A stretch of DNA of 64,000 nt from assembly GCA_012960225.1 (NCBI GenBank), contig DUBS01000054.1:1-64000 (forward strand). Direction: 5' to 3'. The position numbers were made by a program, and so were the translations under genes. Positions within the stretch are counted from its first letter, which is position 1, and the number at the start of each line of letters is the position of its first letter. Below, piece by piece: positions 55,212-63,941 of the stretch. The DNA is from Gemmatimonadota bacterium. Lineage in GTDB: Bacteria; Gemmatimonadota; Gemmatimonadetes; Longimicrobiales; Gaopeijiaceae. The notes beneath the pieces are model-generated. The model was not told where the DNA came from and ran no database searches. It worked only from the letters and a program-made list of their open reading frames with translations.

Positions 55212-56015
55212 TTAGGGTTTAGGCCAAGTAATGTCTTCTACACTCATAGACTCTTCAGGTAACATCAGATGTTGGCCGATAGCGATACCGGCAATGATAT
55301 CAATGAGTGTGTGTGCAAGAATGCAGGGAAGTACGCTCCCAGATACGAGAAACCCCCCAGCCAGTATCACACCCATCGTCATTGTCCGGACTATGCCGAA
55401 CAAGCCTTGATATGCATGCATTCCGCCAAAAACGAGAGACGTGATTAAGACTGCCCCTCCTACCCCTGTAATCGGGGTTAACACGGGAATGGCATAACCT
55501 CGGTATGCGACTTCTTCTCCAAATCCGGCGGCAACGGACAAGAGAGCAAAAACTCCTCGCTCCTTTGCTGTTTCAGGCAATAACGCCCGAAGCACCCTGC
55601 TCTCCTTGAGCCCGAGAGAAGCTCCAACCCCGCGGAAGGCAAAGCTCACCGCCAAACCAGCTATCGTAAGTGCAAGTCCCCAGGCCACTAAGTTGCCGAG
55701 CGAAATCCATTGGAGACCGATTGCCACAGGCCCCTCGCTACGCATTCCCACAAGACAAATGATCACAGCCAAAGCGCACAGTGTTCCAATGGAACTCCAG
55801 TATGCAGGCAATCGCTCTAGTAGCGCTTCCTGGATAAGTGGGATCTGTGCAATCGCCAAAGTCGGCATGCCCACCAGTAACAAGGCCAGCGTGATTGAGT
55901 CTGCTAATCGGATCTCAGTGAGAAGGTAGAGAGACAACTGCATACTCAGGGCCAACAACACCCCAGCTAATATCAAACCGCTTGAAAGTGCTGGACCGTC
56001 CTTGAAGGACCTCAA
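55212..56015 (-). CDS. CPBP family intramembrane metalloprotease
   Basis: The frame is open up to 56102, inside the decarboxylase gene, but the TTG at 56015 overlaps the preceding TGA as TTGA and starts just before the first helix, giving 267 residues. About eight hydrophobic segments are seen. The CPBP (Rce1/Abi-like) motifs are present: GFGEEVAYRGY (EExxxR), GGMHAYQG and CILAHTLIDIIAG. Members cleave within the membrane or process peptides, and some give bacteriocin self-immunity. It is translationally coupled to the decarboxylase. Confidence 0.85.
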   Translation of the reverse strand: MRSFKDGPALSSGLILAGVLLALSMQLSLYLLTEIRLADSITLALLLVGMPTLAIAQIPLIQEALLERLPAYWSSIGTLCALAVIICLVGMRSEGPVAIGLQWISLGNLVAWGLALTIAGLAVSFAFRGVGASLGLKESRVLRALLPETAKERGVFALLSVAAGFGEEVAYRGYAIPVLTPITGVGGAVLITSLVFGGMHAYQGLFGIVRTMTMGVILAGGFLVSGSVLPCILAHTLIDIIAGIAIGQHLMLPEESMSVEDITWPKP

Positions 56016-57454
56016 GAGCTGATGGTTTCTCGTCCGAAATTCTCGATCGCTGCCAAGGTAAACCGGACGTCCTCCCACGTCGTTGTGTGATTCAAAATAC
56101 AAAGCCTCAAGGAATACAATCCACGAAGTCGAGTCGAGGACATCATCGCTACCGCCTCTTCAATCACTCGAGTCTGCACAGCTTCATTGATTTCTTCTAG
56201 TTGCTCATCATTGAGCTCACTGGTGCGGGAATTAACTCGAAAGCAGACAACACCTAGGGAAGCTGGATTCGCAATCTGTAAGACATCAGATTCACGGATG
56301 TAAGCCTCAGCCTGCTCAGCAAGCTCAATGCCTTGCCCAATAGAGCGCCTAAAAGCAGCCATACCAAAGGTCTGCACCGACATCCACACCTTTAAGGCAC
56401 GAAATGAGCGACTCAGTTGAAGGCCCCGATCGCCAAAATTTGGGTGATCTCTGCCCCACTGGGTGTCTTGAAGGTATTCGGGCTGGACCGAGAAAGCTCC
56501 CTCCAATTTTCGGATATCTTTTACCATCAAACACCCGCATTCAAAAGGCTGAAATAACCACTTGTGCGCGTCCATTGCGATTGAATCTGCACGCTCCAAC
56601 CCTTTGAGAAGCTCTGCTCCGCGGTCTGTCAGTATTGCAAACCCTCCATATGCGGCATCAACATGGAACCATATGTCCTCTGACTCACAATAGTCCGCAA
56701 TCTCGTCCAGAGGGTCGATGGCTCCAGTGTTAGTTGCCCCAGCATTTCCGCAAATGGCAATTGGCGTGAGACCGGATTCTCGATCCTCTATGATCATCCC
56801 ATGAAGCTCATTCATATCGAGGCGAAAATGTTCATCCGTTGGGACCATCCTAACAGACTCCGGACGTACACCGACGATCGTCGCAGCGCGGATCAACGCT
56901 GTATGGCTTTGGTCGCTCATATACACAGATGGCTGCATTGGAGCTCCAGCAGCTTCACGTGCTACCACGAAGCCATCGAGACTTGCAGCCGAGCCTCCGC
57001 TCGTGAAAAGACCTCCAGCAGTCTCTGGATATCCTATCCAACTTCGGAACCAATCTATCACTACGACTTCAAGCATACTTGGTCCGCTCGCTCCCAACCA
57101 CGTTCCTTGAAAGATGTTATGCCCAGCAGCCATGAAGTCAGCCAAGACTCCTGGCCAGGTTGGAGAAGAGGGCACAAAAGCGAAAAAACGCGGGTGGTCT
57201 ACTCGCCCTGCGATAGGAAGAATCTCATGAGCCGCACGTTCGATTACCTCGTGTGACGGCCGACCTTCCTCCGGAGGTTCCTCGCGCATAATCGCTTCCA
57301 GTTCAGACCTAGACCCACCACGCCACGCAGGTTTGTCAGGTAGATTCTGGACACGTTCGATTACCAATTCAGCAGCCCTTAGAGCAGATGCCATCATCTC
57401 CTCTGGGCTCATTTCCAGTTCACTTCTGCCACCATCTTCCGCCCGCGAGGTCAT
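56012..57454 (-). CDS. Pyridoxal-dependent amino acid decarboxylase (group II, AADC-like)
   Basis: 480 residues. The PLP lysine is in SIAMDAHKWLFQPFECG (about residue 302), with HVDAAYGGFA (PLP Asp) and TSGGSAASLDGFVVAR nearby, as in aromatic-L-amino-acid or glutamate decarboxylases. The N-terminal swapping segment includes HPRFFAFVPSS. The typical substrate is an aromatic amino acid, but this is not decided by motif. Its start is only 18 bases from the divergent gene at 57473. Confidence 0.92.
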   Translation of the reverse strand: MTSRAEDGGRSELEMSPEEMMASALRAAELVIERVQNLPDKPAWRGGSRSELEAIMREEPPEEGRPSHEVIERAAHEILPIAGRVDHPRFFAFVPSSPTWPGVLADFMAAGHNIFQGTWLGASGPSMLEVVVIDWFRSWIGYPETAGGLFTSGGSAASLDGFVVAREAAGAPMQPSVYMSDQSHTALIRAATIVGVRPESVRMVPTDEHFRLDMNELHGMIIEDRESGLTPIAICGNAGATNTGAIDPLDEIADYCESEDIWFHVDAAYGGFAILTDRGAELLKGLERADSIAMDAHKWLFQPFECGCLMVKDIRKLEGAFSVQPEYLQDTQWGRDHPNFGDRGLQLSRSFRALKVWMSVQTFGMAAFRRSIGQGIELAEQAEAYIRESDVLQIANPASLGVVCFRVNSRTSELNDEQLEEINEAVQTRVIEEAVAMMSSTRLRGLYSLRLCILNHTTTWEDVRFTLAAIENFGRETISS

Positions 57455-57472
57455 ACGGATAACCTTCCTTCC

Positions 57473-57808
57473 ATGACTGGAGAAACTAGTAGGACCCTAG
57501 AAGCCACTACCGGCGACGGTCTTGTATTCCGAGTGTTGGACGCTATGGATGCGCCACATTCGGGTCGTATTCTACGATTGAGGCTACAGTCGGGTGAAGC
57601 TCCCCCGATTAAGTCGCTTCGGAAGCAGGAAATGCTGGCCACGGGACCCCAGGGTCAAGTCTGTCGGATACGAGCGATCGGTTTCGCAGTCTTTGGAGGT
57701 AAGCCAAGCAATGATCGGCTATCGCGAACAGGTAGGGTAGACCTCCAGATCGAAGAACTAGATGACGGTGGGCCAGTCGAGCTTCGTTGGGAGGTTGTTC
57801 CGACCTAG
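57473..57808 (+). CDS. Small protein of unknown function, divergent from the decarboxylase gene
   Basis: 111 residues, no signal peptide. The sequence looks like a small beta-barrel (DGLVFRVLDAMDAPHSGRILRLRLQSGEAPP, VCRIRAIGFAVFGGK) with likeness to translation-factor domain II-type folds, but I do not recognise a family. Codon use is like its neighbours. Its start lies 18 bases from the decarboxylase start on the other strand. Confidence 0.55.
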   Translation: MTGETSRTLEATTGDGLVFRVLDAMDAPHSGRILRLRLQSGEAPPIKSLRKQEMLATGPQGQVCRIRAIGFAVFGGKPSNDRLSRTGRVDLQIEELDDGGPVELRWEVVPT

Positions 57809-57822
57809 CATCGCTCAGGATT

Positions 57823-58530
57823 TTATCTGGTCCGGAGTCCCGGTGGCTCACGGTTAAAGGTATTCAAGAACCAATCTCGATAGCCTTCATCCTCACCAGG
57901 GTTTTCCCGAGCCCATTTGGTACGCGCCATGGCAAACTCATCCGGCCTAGCCGTGAAGATGAATGCATCTAAGTATCCGGCTTCCTTGGCGTATACTAAT
58001 TCGTCGAGGGGGCCGTAGGGAGATGTATCGAAAGCCGTCCGACCAAGGAGCCACGCATCAGCTGCTCGTGAGAGAATAGCGCGCTCAAGGTCGTATTCTA
58101 CAGCCGCAGGAGCTTCCGGAAGCCATTCCTCTTGTCGGCCCATCTCGACCATTAGATGGAGGTGCGCGTAGATCTGATGCACGAGCATAGTGTCATCTGC
58201 TCCTCCATAGACAGGTGTCCGGACAGTGTCCCCTTCAATCTCAAGACGCTCCCACACGTATACTTCCTCTGGTGTTGACTGGCTTTCGACCATGAATGTG
58301 GGGTCCTCTACAATATTGCTCTCCTCTCGCATAACCCATTCGTGGATTTCTTCTGCCCGCTCTTGTTCGACGCGCAAGCGAGCGCCAGAGTGGATAATGA
58401 TAGGCCTTGGTATTGGGACTTCTGGAGCTCCAGTAGCGCAACCGGTCGACACCATTAGTACAATGATCATGGCCCGCATCAGGGTAGATCGCTGAGGGCC
58501 GGAAAGCCCTAAGATTGGTAGTATCGTCAT
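57823..58530 (-). CDS. Lipoprotein of unknown function
   Basis: Up to 235 residues; ATG at 58479 (MRAMIIVLMVSTGC) gives a clean lipobox VSTGC and may be the true start. The mature part is mainly helical with acidic stretches (RVEQERAEEIHEWVMREE, LHLMVEMGRQEEWLPEAPAAVEYDLERAIL). No known family or catalytic motif. It converges on the gene at 57473 with 14 bases between stops. Confidence 0.7.
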   Translation of the reverse strand: MTILPILGLSGPQRSTLMRAMIIVLMVSTGCATGAPEVPIPRPIIIHSGARLRVEQERAEEIHEWVMREESNIVEDPTFMVESQSTPEEVYVWERLEIEGDTVRTPVYGGADDTMLVHQIYAHLHLMVEMGRQEEWLPEAPAAVEYDLERAILSRAADAWLLGRTAFDTSPYGPLDELVYAKEAGYLDAFIFTARPDEFAMARTKWARENPGEDEGYRDWFLNTFNREPPGLRTR

Positions 58531-58625
58531 CTGTCCTTTTAGTCCACCTAATCAAAAGCCTTGACACTCAAGGGTTTGAGGCCCGAATTGAGGGCACCTC
58601 AAAATCAGAATAACCAGGAGCTAGC

Positions 58626-59189
58626 GTGCTGAGCACGTTTATCGATGAGGCACAGGACTTCTATACGCCTCAAACTATGACAGCCAACGAGTTAGGCGAC
58701 AGCCTTGCCCGGCTCGTCTGGGAGAGCTTCTCCGACTTCTTCACCATAGAAGACACGGAGTTCCTCCTGCCTGAGATTAATGTTTTTTCTGAAGATGAAA
58801 AGTGTTCTGGTCGCACAAGTGAAGAGGCACTCATCTTCTTTATGTGGGCATATACGCGTGGGGTTCAGATGGCATTCTTAGGTCGAGTGCCAGACGAGAG
58901 GATCCGAGTAGGTCTAGATACCCTCCACCAAGCAATCTTTGAAGATATGATGGAGCATGGGACACCAGGGTCCCAACTGCCAACGTTCGAGCGGCGTGTG
59001 ATCAACCGGTATGCCGAATACCATCAGGCCGCAACCGAATCAGATCATCGGCTCGGGGAGGTGGCCTCAAGACGCCTCATTGGAAGAGAAACAAGCGATT
59101 CTCTGTCGGTAGCGCTCAGTAAGCGCGCCATCGCTATCGTGAATCCGGTGAAGGACTTCCTCGATGCGATTGAGCTGATCGATTCTTAG
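58626..59189 (+). CDS. Helical protein of unknown function
   Basis: 187 residues from GTG at 58626, preceded by AGGAG at a good distance. It is mostly alpha-helical and charged (FIDEAQDFYTPQTMTANELGDSLARLVWESFSDFF, FFMWAYTRGVQMAFLGRVPDE). No membrane segment or motif that I know. It stands between the lipoprotein gene and the paa-like cluster and faces the latter. Confidence 0.6.
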   Translation: MLSTFIDEAQDFYTPQTMTANELGDSLARLVWESFSDFFTIEDTEFLLPEINVFSEDEKCSGRTSEEALIFFMWAYTRGVQMAFLGRVPDERIRVGLDTLHQAIFEDMMEHGTPGSQLPTFERRVINRYAEYHQAATESDHRLGEVASRRLIGRETSDSLSVALSKRAIAIVNPVKDFLDAIELIDS

Positions 59190-59218
59190 CATGGGCACCG
59201 TTAAGAACCTCATTCAGC

Positions 59219-59461
59219 TTACCTCGTCCACTTCATGACCTCGAATGGGCTGCGACAGTCACGGCACCAGTAGCTACTGACTGACGCATTGCCCCCAAAG
59301 GCGTTCATGATCTCTGTGGCACTCCCTAGGCAAAAAGGACAGCTAGGACTAACAGGAAGCAGCGAAGGAGCCTCGCTTCTCCGAGCATCAGGGTTAAAGG
59401 AAGATTTCTGATCGATATTCTTAGCTACTCCATCCCTGCAGCCCGTGTCCTTATCCTTCAC
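59219..59461 (-). CDS. Detached zinc-ribbon domain of PaaD
   Basis: 80 residues from GTG at 59461, overlapping the paaC stop (GTGA). The C-terminal half reads CPFCLGSATEIMNAFGGN then WCRDCRSPFEVMKW, the same order as the C-terminal zinc-binding tail of PaaD (C-x2-C, FG, C-x2-C, PF). Here it is a gene of its own at the end of the cluster, while the MIP18-like part of PaaD is encoded at 60473. The first 40 residues look like disordered linker. Confidence 0.75.
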   Translation of the reverse strand: MKDKDTGCRDGVAKNIDQKSSFNPDARRSEAPSLLPVSPSCPFCLGSATEIMNAFGGNASVSSYWCRDCRSPFEVMKWTR

Positions 59462-60246
59462 TCGACTAAGAGCGCCCGGTTGCGATCACCTCTTACGCGT
59501 TCGACAGCATCCTCATCTGGGCAACCAGGTCCACGCGCTCGATCCTTATCCCAACCACTGTCCGGCTGCACCTGGTCAATATTGACCTCTACTAAGGCAG
59601 CTAGATCACGCAATCGATCACGATAAGTCTCAGTCATAGACTTGCTGGACTCGGTCACCCCTGCTGTTACCATAGCCTTGGCAGCCTCATCATCTGCGCC
59701 AAGCCATGCCAAAACCGGTGGCAACAATCCTTTTGTGGAGTCACGCAGCAGGCTTCTAGCCTTACTGCTTGACTCTGCGATACGTCTATACCAAGCCTTC
59801 GCCAGGCTAGCGTGAAATTCCTCCTCAGCCAGCATCTTGGGAACTCTAGTCCGTGCGGCTTCGTATCTCCCACGACTGAACCCAAGTAGTGCTACGGAGA
59901 TAGCTTCATCTACTACCGTCATAGCCGCAACAATGCCTGCCCAATGCTCAAAGGTCCCGTCTAATGCACCCACCGACGTGTACTCTTCAGCTGGCCTTTC
60001 ATGCTCGATTTTCAGTGGCTCGAGGCCCACGTCCTTGAGCATGGCATATAAGAGGCGAGCGTGACCCCACTCATCTTGAGCCATAGAAGAAACAGCGATT
60101 CCAGCTTCTATCGAAGGAGCTCCTAGCAACCAATCAGAGTAACGGATACCCATCATCCGCTTACTATCCGCAAGTGTTAGGATGAGACGACGGAGAGCGC
60201 TGATCCCCGTCCCATCAAGCCCCTGGATCTCTAGTAGCTCTTTCAT
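59458..60246 (-). CDS. paaC: Phenylacetyl-CoA epoxidase-like subunit PaaC
   Basis: 262 residues, ferritin-like. Two ExxH pairs are visible: SMAQDEWGHARLLYAML (about residue 79) and MLAEEEFHASLAKAW (about 158). In the known PaaABCDE system PaaC is the structural partner of the di-iron subunit PaaA. The start overlaps the paaB stop (ATGA). It lies in a minus-strand cluster with paaA, paaD-N and paaB. Substrate not certain: no paaE, paaF-K genes are in the window. Confidence 0.85.
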   Translation of the reverse strand: MKELLEIQGLDGTGISALRRLILTLADSKRMMGIRYSDWLLGAPSIEAGIAVSSMAQDEWGHARLLYAMLKDVGLEPLKIEHERPAEEYTSVGALDGTFEHWAGIVAAMTVVDEAISVALLGFSRGRYEAARTRVPKMLAEEEFHASLAKAWYRRIAESSSKARSLLRDSTKGLLPPVLAWLGADDEAAKAMVTAGVTESSKSMTETYRDRLRDLAALVEVNIDQVQPDSGWDKDRARGPGCPDEDAVERVRGDRNRALLVE

Positions 60247-60467
60247 TCACCTTCCCCTCTTGATCCAGAGAAGGGACCGTCCTGACGGTTTACTGGAATG
60301 ATGTTGCTGCGTCGAATGACGCACATTTCAAACCAATTTTCTTCGTCATAGGTCTTCCATGCATAAACACGTGCCATTTCGTCGTCCAAAGCATCCACAT
60401 AACCGATGTGTGCTAGCTGGTCACCGCGATGCTTCCGAGCGAATACGTCGTAGACTCTTTCAATCAT
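60243..60467 (-). CDS. paaB: PaaB-like small subunit
   Basis: The frame is open to 60581 and overlaps the paaD-N gene, but the ATG at 60467, five bases after the upstream stop, starts the PaaB-like fold directly (MIERVYDVFARKHRGDQLAHIGYVDALDDEMARVYAWKTY), giving 74 residues. That is short compared with usual PaaB (about 95). The end, VIRRSNIIPV, resembles the family's end. PaaB bridges PaaA-PaaC dimers in the known enzyme. Confidence 0.7.
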   Translation of the reverse strand: MIERVYDVFARKHRGDQLAHIGYVDALDDEMARVYAWKTYDEENWFEMCVIRRSNIIPVNRQDGPFSGSRGEGE

Positions 60468-60472
60468 ACGGG

Positions 60473-60904
60473 CTAGGCCCCCACACCTAACTGACCAAGC
60501 TTCGCTCTTCCCGCGGGCGTGACCCTCTTTGTAGTCCATGGAGGATCCCAAACTTCGACGATTTCGACTTTCTTGATCCATGGTTCGATCTCAAGTCGAT
60601 CTGTCAGGTCTTCTCGAATAAATTCGATGCACGGGCACGCTGTAGACGTAAACGTCACCTGTACTATCGCAATCTTATCGATCAACTCAACATCATAGAT
60701 GAGGCCGAGTTCTACCAGCGATATAGGTAACTCAGGGTCTAGAACCTCATCGAGTGCCGCCCATGTGGCTTCCATACGGTCAGCGGGCAGCTCCTTCAGG
60801 GGCCCTGTCCATAGATCACGCCCTCCACTCTTGTGAGTAGAGATTCGACCGGGAAACCCTATATCGAGGCCGCGATCCGTGGTAGGTACAGTTGGCATTG
60901 TCAT
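60473..60904 (-). CDS. paaD: MIP18-domain part of PaaD
   Basis: 143 residues. The MIP18 (DUF59) core is clear: LDEVLDPELPISLVELGLIYDVEL and VTFTSTACPCIEFIREDL, with WDPPWTTKRVTPAGRAKL near the end. PaaD helps mature the iron centre of the epoxidase. The usual C-terminal zinc ribbon is absent and appears as the separate gene at 59219. The N-terminal 45 residues are extra and poorly ordered. It lies eight bases downstream of paaA. Confidence 0.8.
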   Translation of the reverse strand: MTMPTVPTTDRGLDIGFPGRISTHKSGGRDLWTGPLKELPADRMEATWAALDEVLDPELPISLVELGLIYDVELIDKIAIVQVTFTSTACPCIEFIREDLTDRLEIEPWIKKVEIVEVWDPPWTTKRVTPAGRAKLGQLGVGA

Positions 60905-60911
60905 CCCCTTA

Positions 60912-61865
60912 CTACGCCTGGCGCTTCTCTGCTAGCCATCCTCCCACATCTCTTCGCGAACGCTGAATTGACTCCACATAGATTTCGTTCATCGGGCCAC
61001 GGCCCTTCCATCGTTTGAATACCGCGTCCCATGTGCTCTCACCGTCCTCATATACCCAGCGCTTATCAGCGGCATCGTATTCGCACGGAAACGGGTAATC
61101 GAGCACATACTCTTCGGTCTCGCTGTCGAAATGTGCAGGCACGTTAAGTCCAAGTTCCTCACAAAGCGGGACTGTGGAGGACATCCAAACCTGTCTCAAC
61201 TCGTCATTCGAAAGACCCTTCAGTTTGTAGTCCAATTGGCCTGAGTGGCGTTTTAGGTCATCTGGTAGTCCGAACCACTCGATCGTCATAGGGAACATCC
61301 AGTCCACCGAACACTGTACGACCTCCTTAGCCTCACCTCCTGCCTTGGCCAACCGTCGCATCCAGACCTCCCCGTGTCGTAGATGAAACGTTTCTTCCAT
61401 ATCCACCTTCACAAGTGCCCTCTTGAGCGGACCATAGGATGTGTTCTGATAGACATCCGATAACAAGGTTATGCCTGCACGGTCGAAGAAGCCGTTCGCT
61501 ACTACTAAGTCCGCCCAGTTGTCTAGTGGCTGATCAAAGCCGTAGGGATGCTTGAATTCGTGGGGCTGGCGACCGTACACCAGTTGTTCTTTCGATTCGC
61601 CAATGTCTTCGAGGAGACGATACGCGATATTCGCGTGAGCGAGTTCGTCTTGGATAATCGCGTGAGCGCTTACCTGGGTATTAGTTGACGGCGCATGCCG
61701 GGCTGCCATCCAGTACGCTGGGGCACTCATGAGCTCTGTGTCCGCTTGCACCGTCAACTGCACAATCAGGGCCTTGCGATATCCCTCGGTCATCTCCTCT
61801 CGGGACTCGATAATGTAGCCGTCTTGGATCTTCTGCTTGAGTTCGTCCTCGTTGGACAACGCCAT
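60912..61865 (-). CDS. paaA: Phenylacetyl-CoA epoxidase-like di-iron subunit PaaA
   Basis: 317 residues, ferritin-like. The di-iron ligands are present: Glu in QADTELMSAPAYW, IIQDELAHANIAYRLL (ExxH, about residue 74), and KVDMEETFHLRHGEVWM (ExxH, about 157). This matches the PaaA family, which makes an epoxide on phenylacetyl-CoA. The last third is Trp- and Asp-rich (WVYEDGESTWDAVFKRWKG), also as in PaaA. It starts a five-gene minus-strand cluster behind a promoter-like element, 97 bases after the MIP18 gene. Confidence 0.9.
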   Translation of the reverse strand: MALSNEDELKQKIQDGYIIESREEMTEGYRKALIVQLTVQADTELMSAPAYWMAARHAPSTNTQVSAHAIIQDELAHANIAYRLLEDIGESKEQLVYGRQPHEFKHPYGFDQPLDNWADLVVANGFFDRAGITLLSDVYQNTSYGPLKRALVKVDMEETFHLRHGEVWMRRLAKAGGEAKEVVQCSVDWMFPMTIEWFGLPDDLKRHSGQLDYKLKGLSNDELRQVWMSSTVPLCEELGLNVPAHFDSETEEYVLDYPFPCEYDAADKRWVYEDGESTWDAVFKRWKGRGPMNEIYVESIQRSRRDVGGWLAEKRQA

Positions 61866-61887
61866 CGGAGCCTACCTTTATGACACT

Positions 61888-61915
61888 TTTATACCGATCA
61901 CCGAAATAGTGTAAT
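61888..61915 (-). promoter_or_regulatory. Promoter candidate for the paaA cluster
   Basis: On the minus strand ATTACA (61910-61915) and TATAAA (61888-61893) are separated by 16 bases, and the paaA start lies 22 bases beyond the -10. AGTGT words repeat nine bases apart just upstream (about 61908-61922) and may be an operator. Confidence 0.45.
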
Positions 61916-61962
61916 AAGTGTTGTCACTAAAGCAAGACCTAACAGCGGCCCAATCGTTCTCC

Positions 61963-62262
61963 TTATAGCCCGAGAGACGACCGGATTAGCGGGTTTATCC
62001 GCTCTGGAGTCCATGGAGGATCAAACGTCAACTCCACTTCCGCCGATTCCACACCTTCCACCCCTTCTATCGCAGCCTTCGCGTCATCAACGATCTGACC
62101 AGCGACTGGGCAAAACGGTGACGTAAGCGATATGGTTATCTTCGCGTCATCGTCCCCGACCTCGATCTCGTAAACCAGACCCAGAACAACAAGGTCGAGT
62201 CCCAGTTCAGGATCTTTGACAGTCTTGAGTGCGTTCCGAATGTCCTTTTCTGTCACCGCCAT
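61963..62262 (-). CDS. MIP18 family (SufT/PaaD-like) protein
   Basis: 99 residues, ATG five bases after AGGAGAAG. It is a stand-alone MIP18/DUF59 domain: VKDPELGLDLVVLGLVYEIEV, TSPFCPVAGQIVDDAKAAI and VELTFDPPWTPERINPLIRSSLGL, with the conserved Cys. Such proteins serve in iron-sulfur or di-iron centre assembly. Its place ahead of the paa-like cluster fits a maturation role for the oxygenase. Confidence 0.88.
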   Translation of the reverse strand: MAVTEKDIRNALKTVKDPELGLDLVVLGLVYEIEVGDDDAKITISLTSPFCPVAGQIVDDAKAAIEGVEGVESAEVELTFDPPWTPERINPLIRSSLGL

Positions 62263-62434
62263 ATCTTCTCCTATTCAGCGGTAGAAGTGGAATATAGATG
62301 TGGTGGAAACTCATCGGAAGCGGACCTTCTGTGCAGCTCATTCAGAAATTCTGTGATTCTGATATAGAACATCAGGTGTCTCAGCCCCCTGCCCTCTGTT
62401 ACAGGCCTCATGCTGAGCGAAGAAACTCCAAGCC

Positions 62435-63769
62435 TCAAATCTCTTCTCTCGGTGCAGCATCTGCCGTAAGCCGTTCGAATCCCAGCCTGAGCAACCAGCC
62501 CGTTCCGAAGATTATTAACACAAGCATTAACCACCGTAGAGCAGTCGCTGTGAAGCCAGCGCCCACGATCGGCGCTCTAAAGTCATACTGGATCAGCTGA
62601 CCTCCTCTTTCAGTCATCCAATGCCAACCCGTATGAGCAAGAAGCGCAGACAGCACAACGATCCCACCAACCTCCGGAAGGACTTTGCGGAACAGGAATT
62701 CGAGCAACGGCACGGTAAGCGCGAGAACGAACAGTTGTCCGAATTCGACACCTACGTTGAATGATACGAGAGAGGTCAGTAGGTGGGATCCACCAAATTG
62801 GAGTACTTCGGAGAGTGCAAAAGAGAAACCAAAACCGTGTACCAACCCGAAAGAAAAAGCGATCATCCAACGGTTCTTGAGTTTTGCTCCCAAGATATTC
62901 TCGAATGCCATATAGACGATCGAAAGAGCGATCAGCGTCTCGATCAGCGGGGGGAACCAGAGAGCCTGGGGTGTAAGTCCGAGCGCAGCTGCGATCAACG
63001 TTATAGAGTGCCCCGCCGTAAACGACGTGATGATCGGCACGAGTGCCCTAAAGCTCCGAAATGGCACAACAAGACAAAAAAGAAATAGGAGATGATCTAT
63101 CCCATCGAGGATGTGATCAAAGCCAAGCACAACGAAACGCCAAGCAGCTTGATGCCAACGAGGATCAAGGCGCACCAGGCCAGGGTTACCCGAGTACTGG
63201 AAAGCTCGTTCTGTACCTCCTGCGGGCAAGAAACGGAGGACAGTGACTGTGCGAATACCGAGTTGCGCAAACCGAGGGTCGATTGAGAAATCAGACTCCT
63301 CTGACGTGATTGTCCACTCCAACACCACATCGAGCATCGCCTGCTGGGGTGGCAAATCAATGTTATCTGGTAGGGGCGCTGATAATGCATTCTCTATAGC
63401 ATCATCGTAGCTCCTAAACGCACGATCACCCGGTATCGCGATCCGGGCTCCTGCTACTACAGGATGGGCAAGAAGTTCATTGCCCTCGTACATTTCGACG
63501 TAATTAGCGATCCACTCTACTGCCGCTTCCTGGATAAGCGGTTCAGCCTCTGAGATAATTAGATATCCCGGTTCGCGCGCCGGGAAATCGTAATCTCGCA
63601 TCGAGATCAGCGGGACTCGCACAATCATCCGCAGTGTCTCGGCGTCAGGCTTCACAAATACCTGAACAGTCACATCAGCCGGAATCTCATGTGCCTCTCC
63701 AGACCACGTGGGCAAGAGAAGAGTGAGCCCGACTAGAAGCGCCGCTGAGCGACGGTAACCCATGAACAT
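62435..63769 (-). CDS. HupE/UreJ family membrane protein
   Basis: 444 residues, signal peptide at the start (ALLVGLTLLLPTWSGEAH). The first half is a periplasmic beta domain, about 30-210. The second half is the HupE/UreJ membrane part: GFDHILDGIDHLLFLFCLVVPF, FTAGHSITLIAAALG, FGLVHGFGFSFALSEV and SFNVGVEFGQLFVLAL, with several His. Related proteins are tied to nickel or other metal transport. A start at the third codon (MGYRRS) is possible. Confidence 0.9.
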   Translation of the reverse strand: MFMGYRRSAALLVGLTLLLPTWSGEAHEIPADVTVQVFVKPDAETLRMIVRVPLISMRDYDFPAREPGYLIISEAEPLIQEAAVEWIANYVEMYEGNELLAHPVVAGARIAIPGDRAFRSYDDAIENALSAPLPDNIDLPPQQAMLDVVLEWTITSEESDFSIDPRFAQLGIRTVTVLRFLPAGGTERAFQYSGNPGLVRLDPRWHQAAWRFVVLGFDHILDGIDHLLFLFCLVVPFRSFRALVPIITSFTAGHSITLIAAALGLTPQALWFPPLIETLIALSIVYMAFENILGAKLKNRWMIAFSFGLVHGFGFSFALSEVLQFGGSHLLTSLVSFNVGVEFGQLFVLALTVPLLEFLFRKVLPEVGGIVVLSALLAHTGWHWMTERGGQLIQYDFRAPIVGAGFTATALRWLMLVLIIFGTGWLLRLGFERLTADAAPREEI

Positions 63770-63941
63770 TATGAGAAACTAGGGGAATCCTAACCAACGT
63801 TACAAGGAACGGGACCCCTTTATCTGTGTATCCTTGTCCTCTTTACCGGGTCTCTAAGCAATTGCCCGAATCGCTTCTAACGCGTAGCCTATTCGTCCGG
63901 GTCGAACGAGGCCTTGTACTACATGATCAGGGAGAAGGACT

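Noticed and set aside
62271-62534. 87-codon minus frame beside the HupE gene
   Set aside because: It overlaps the hupE-type gene end and has a composition without protein features.
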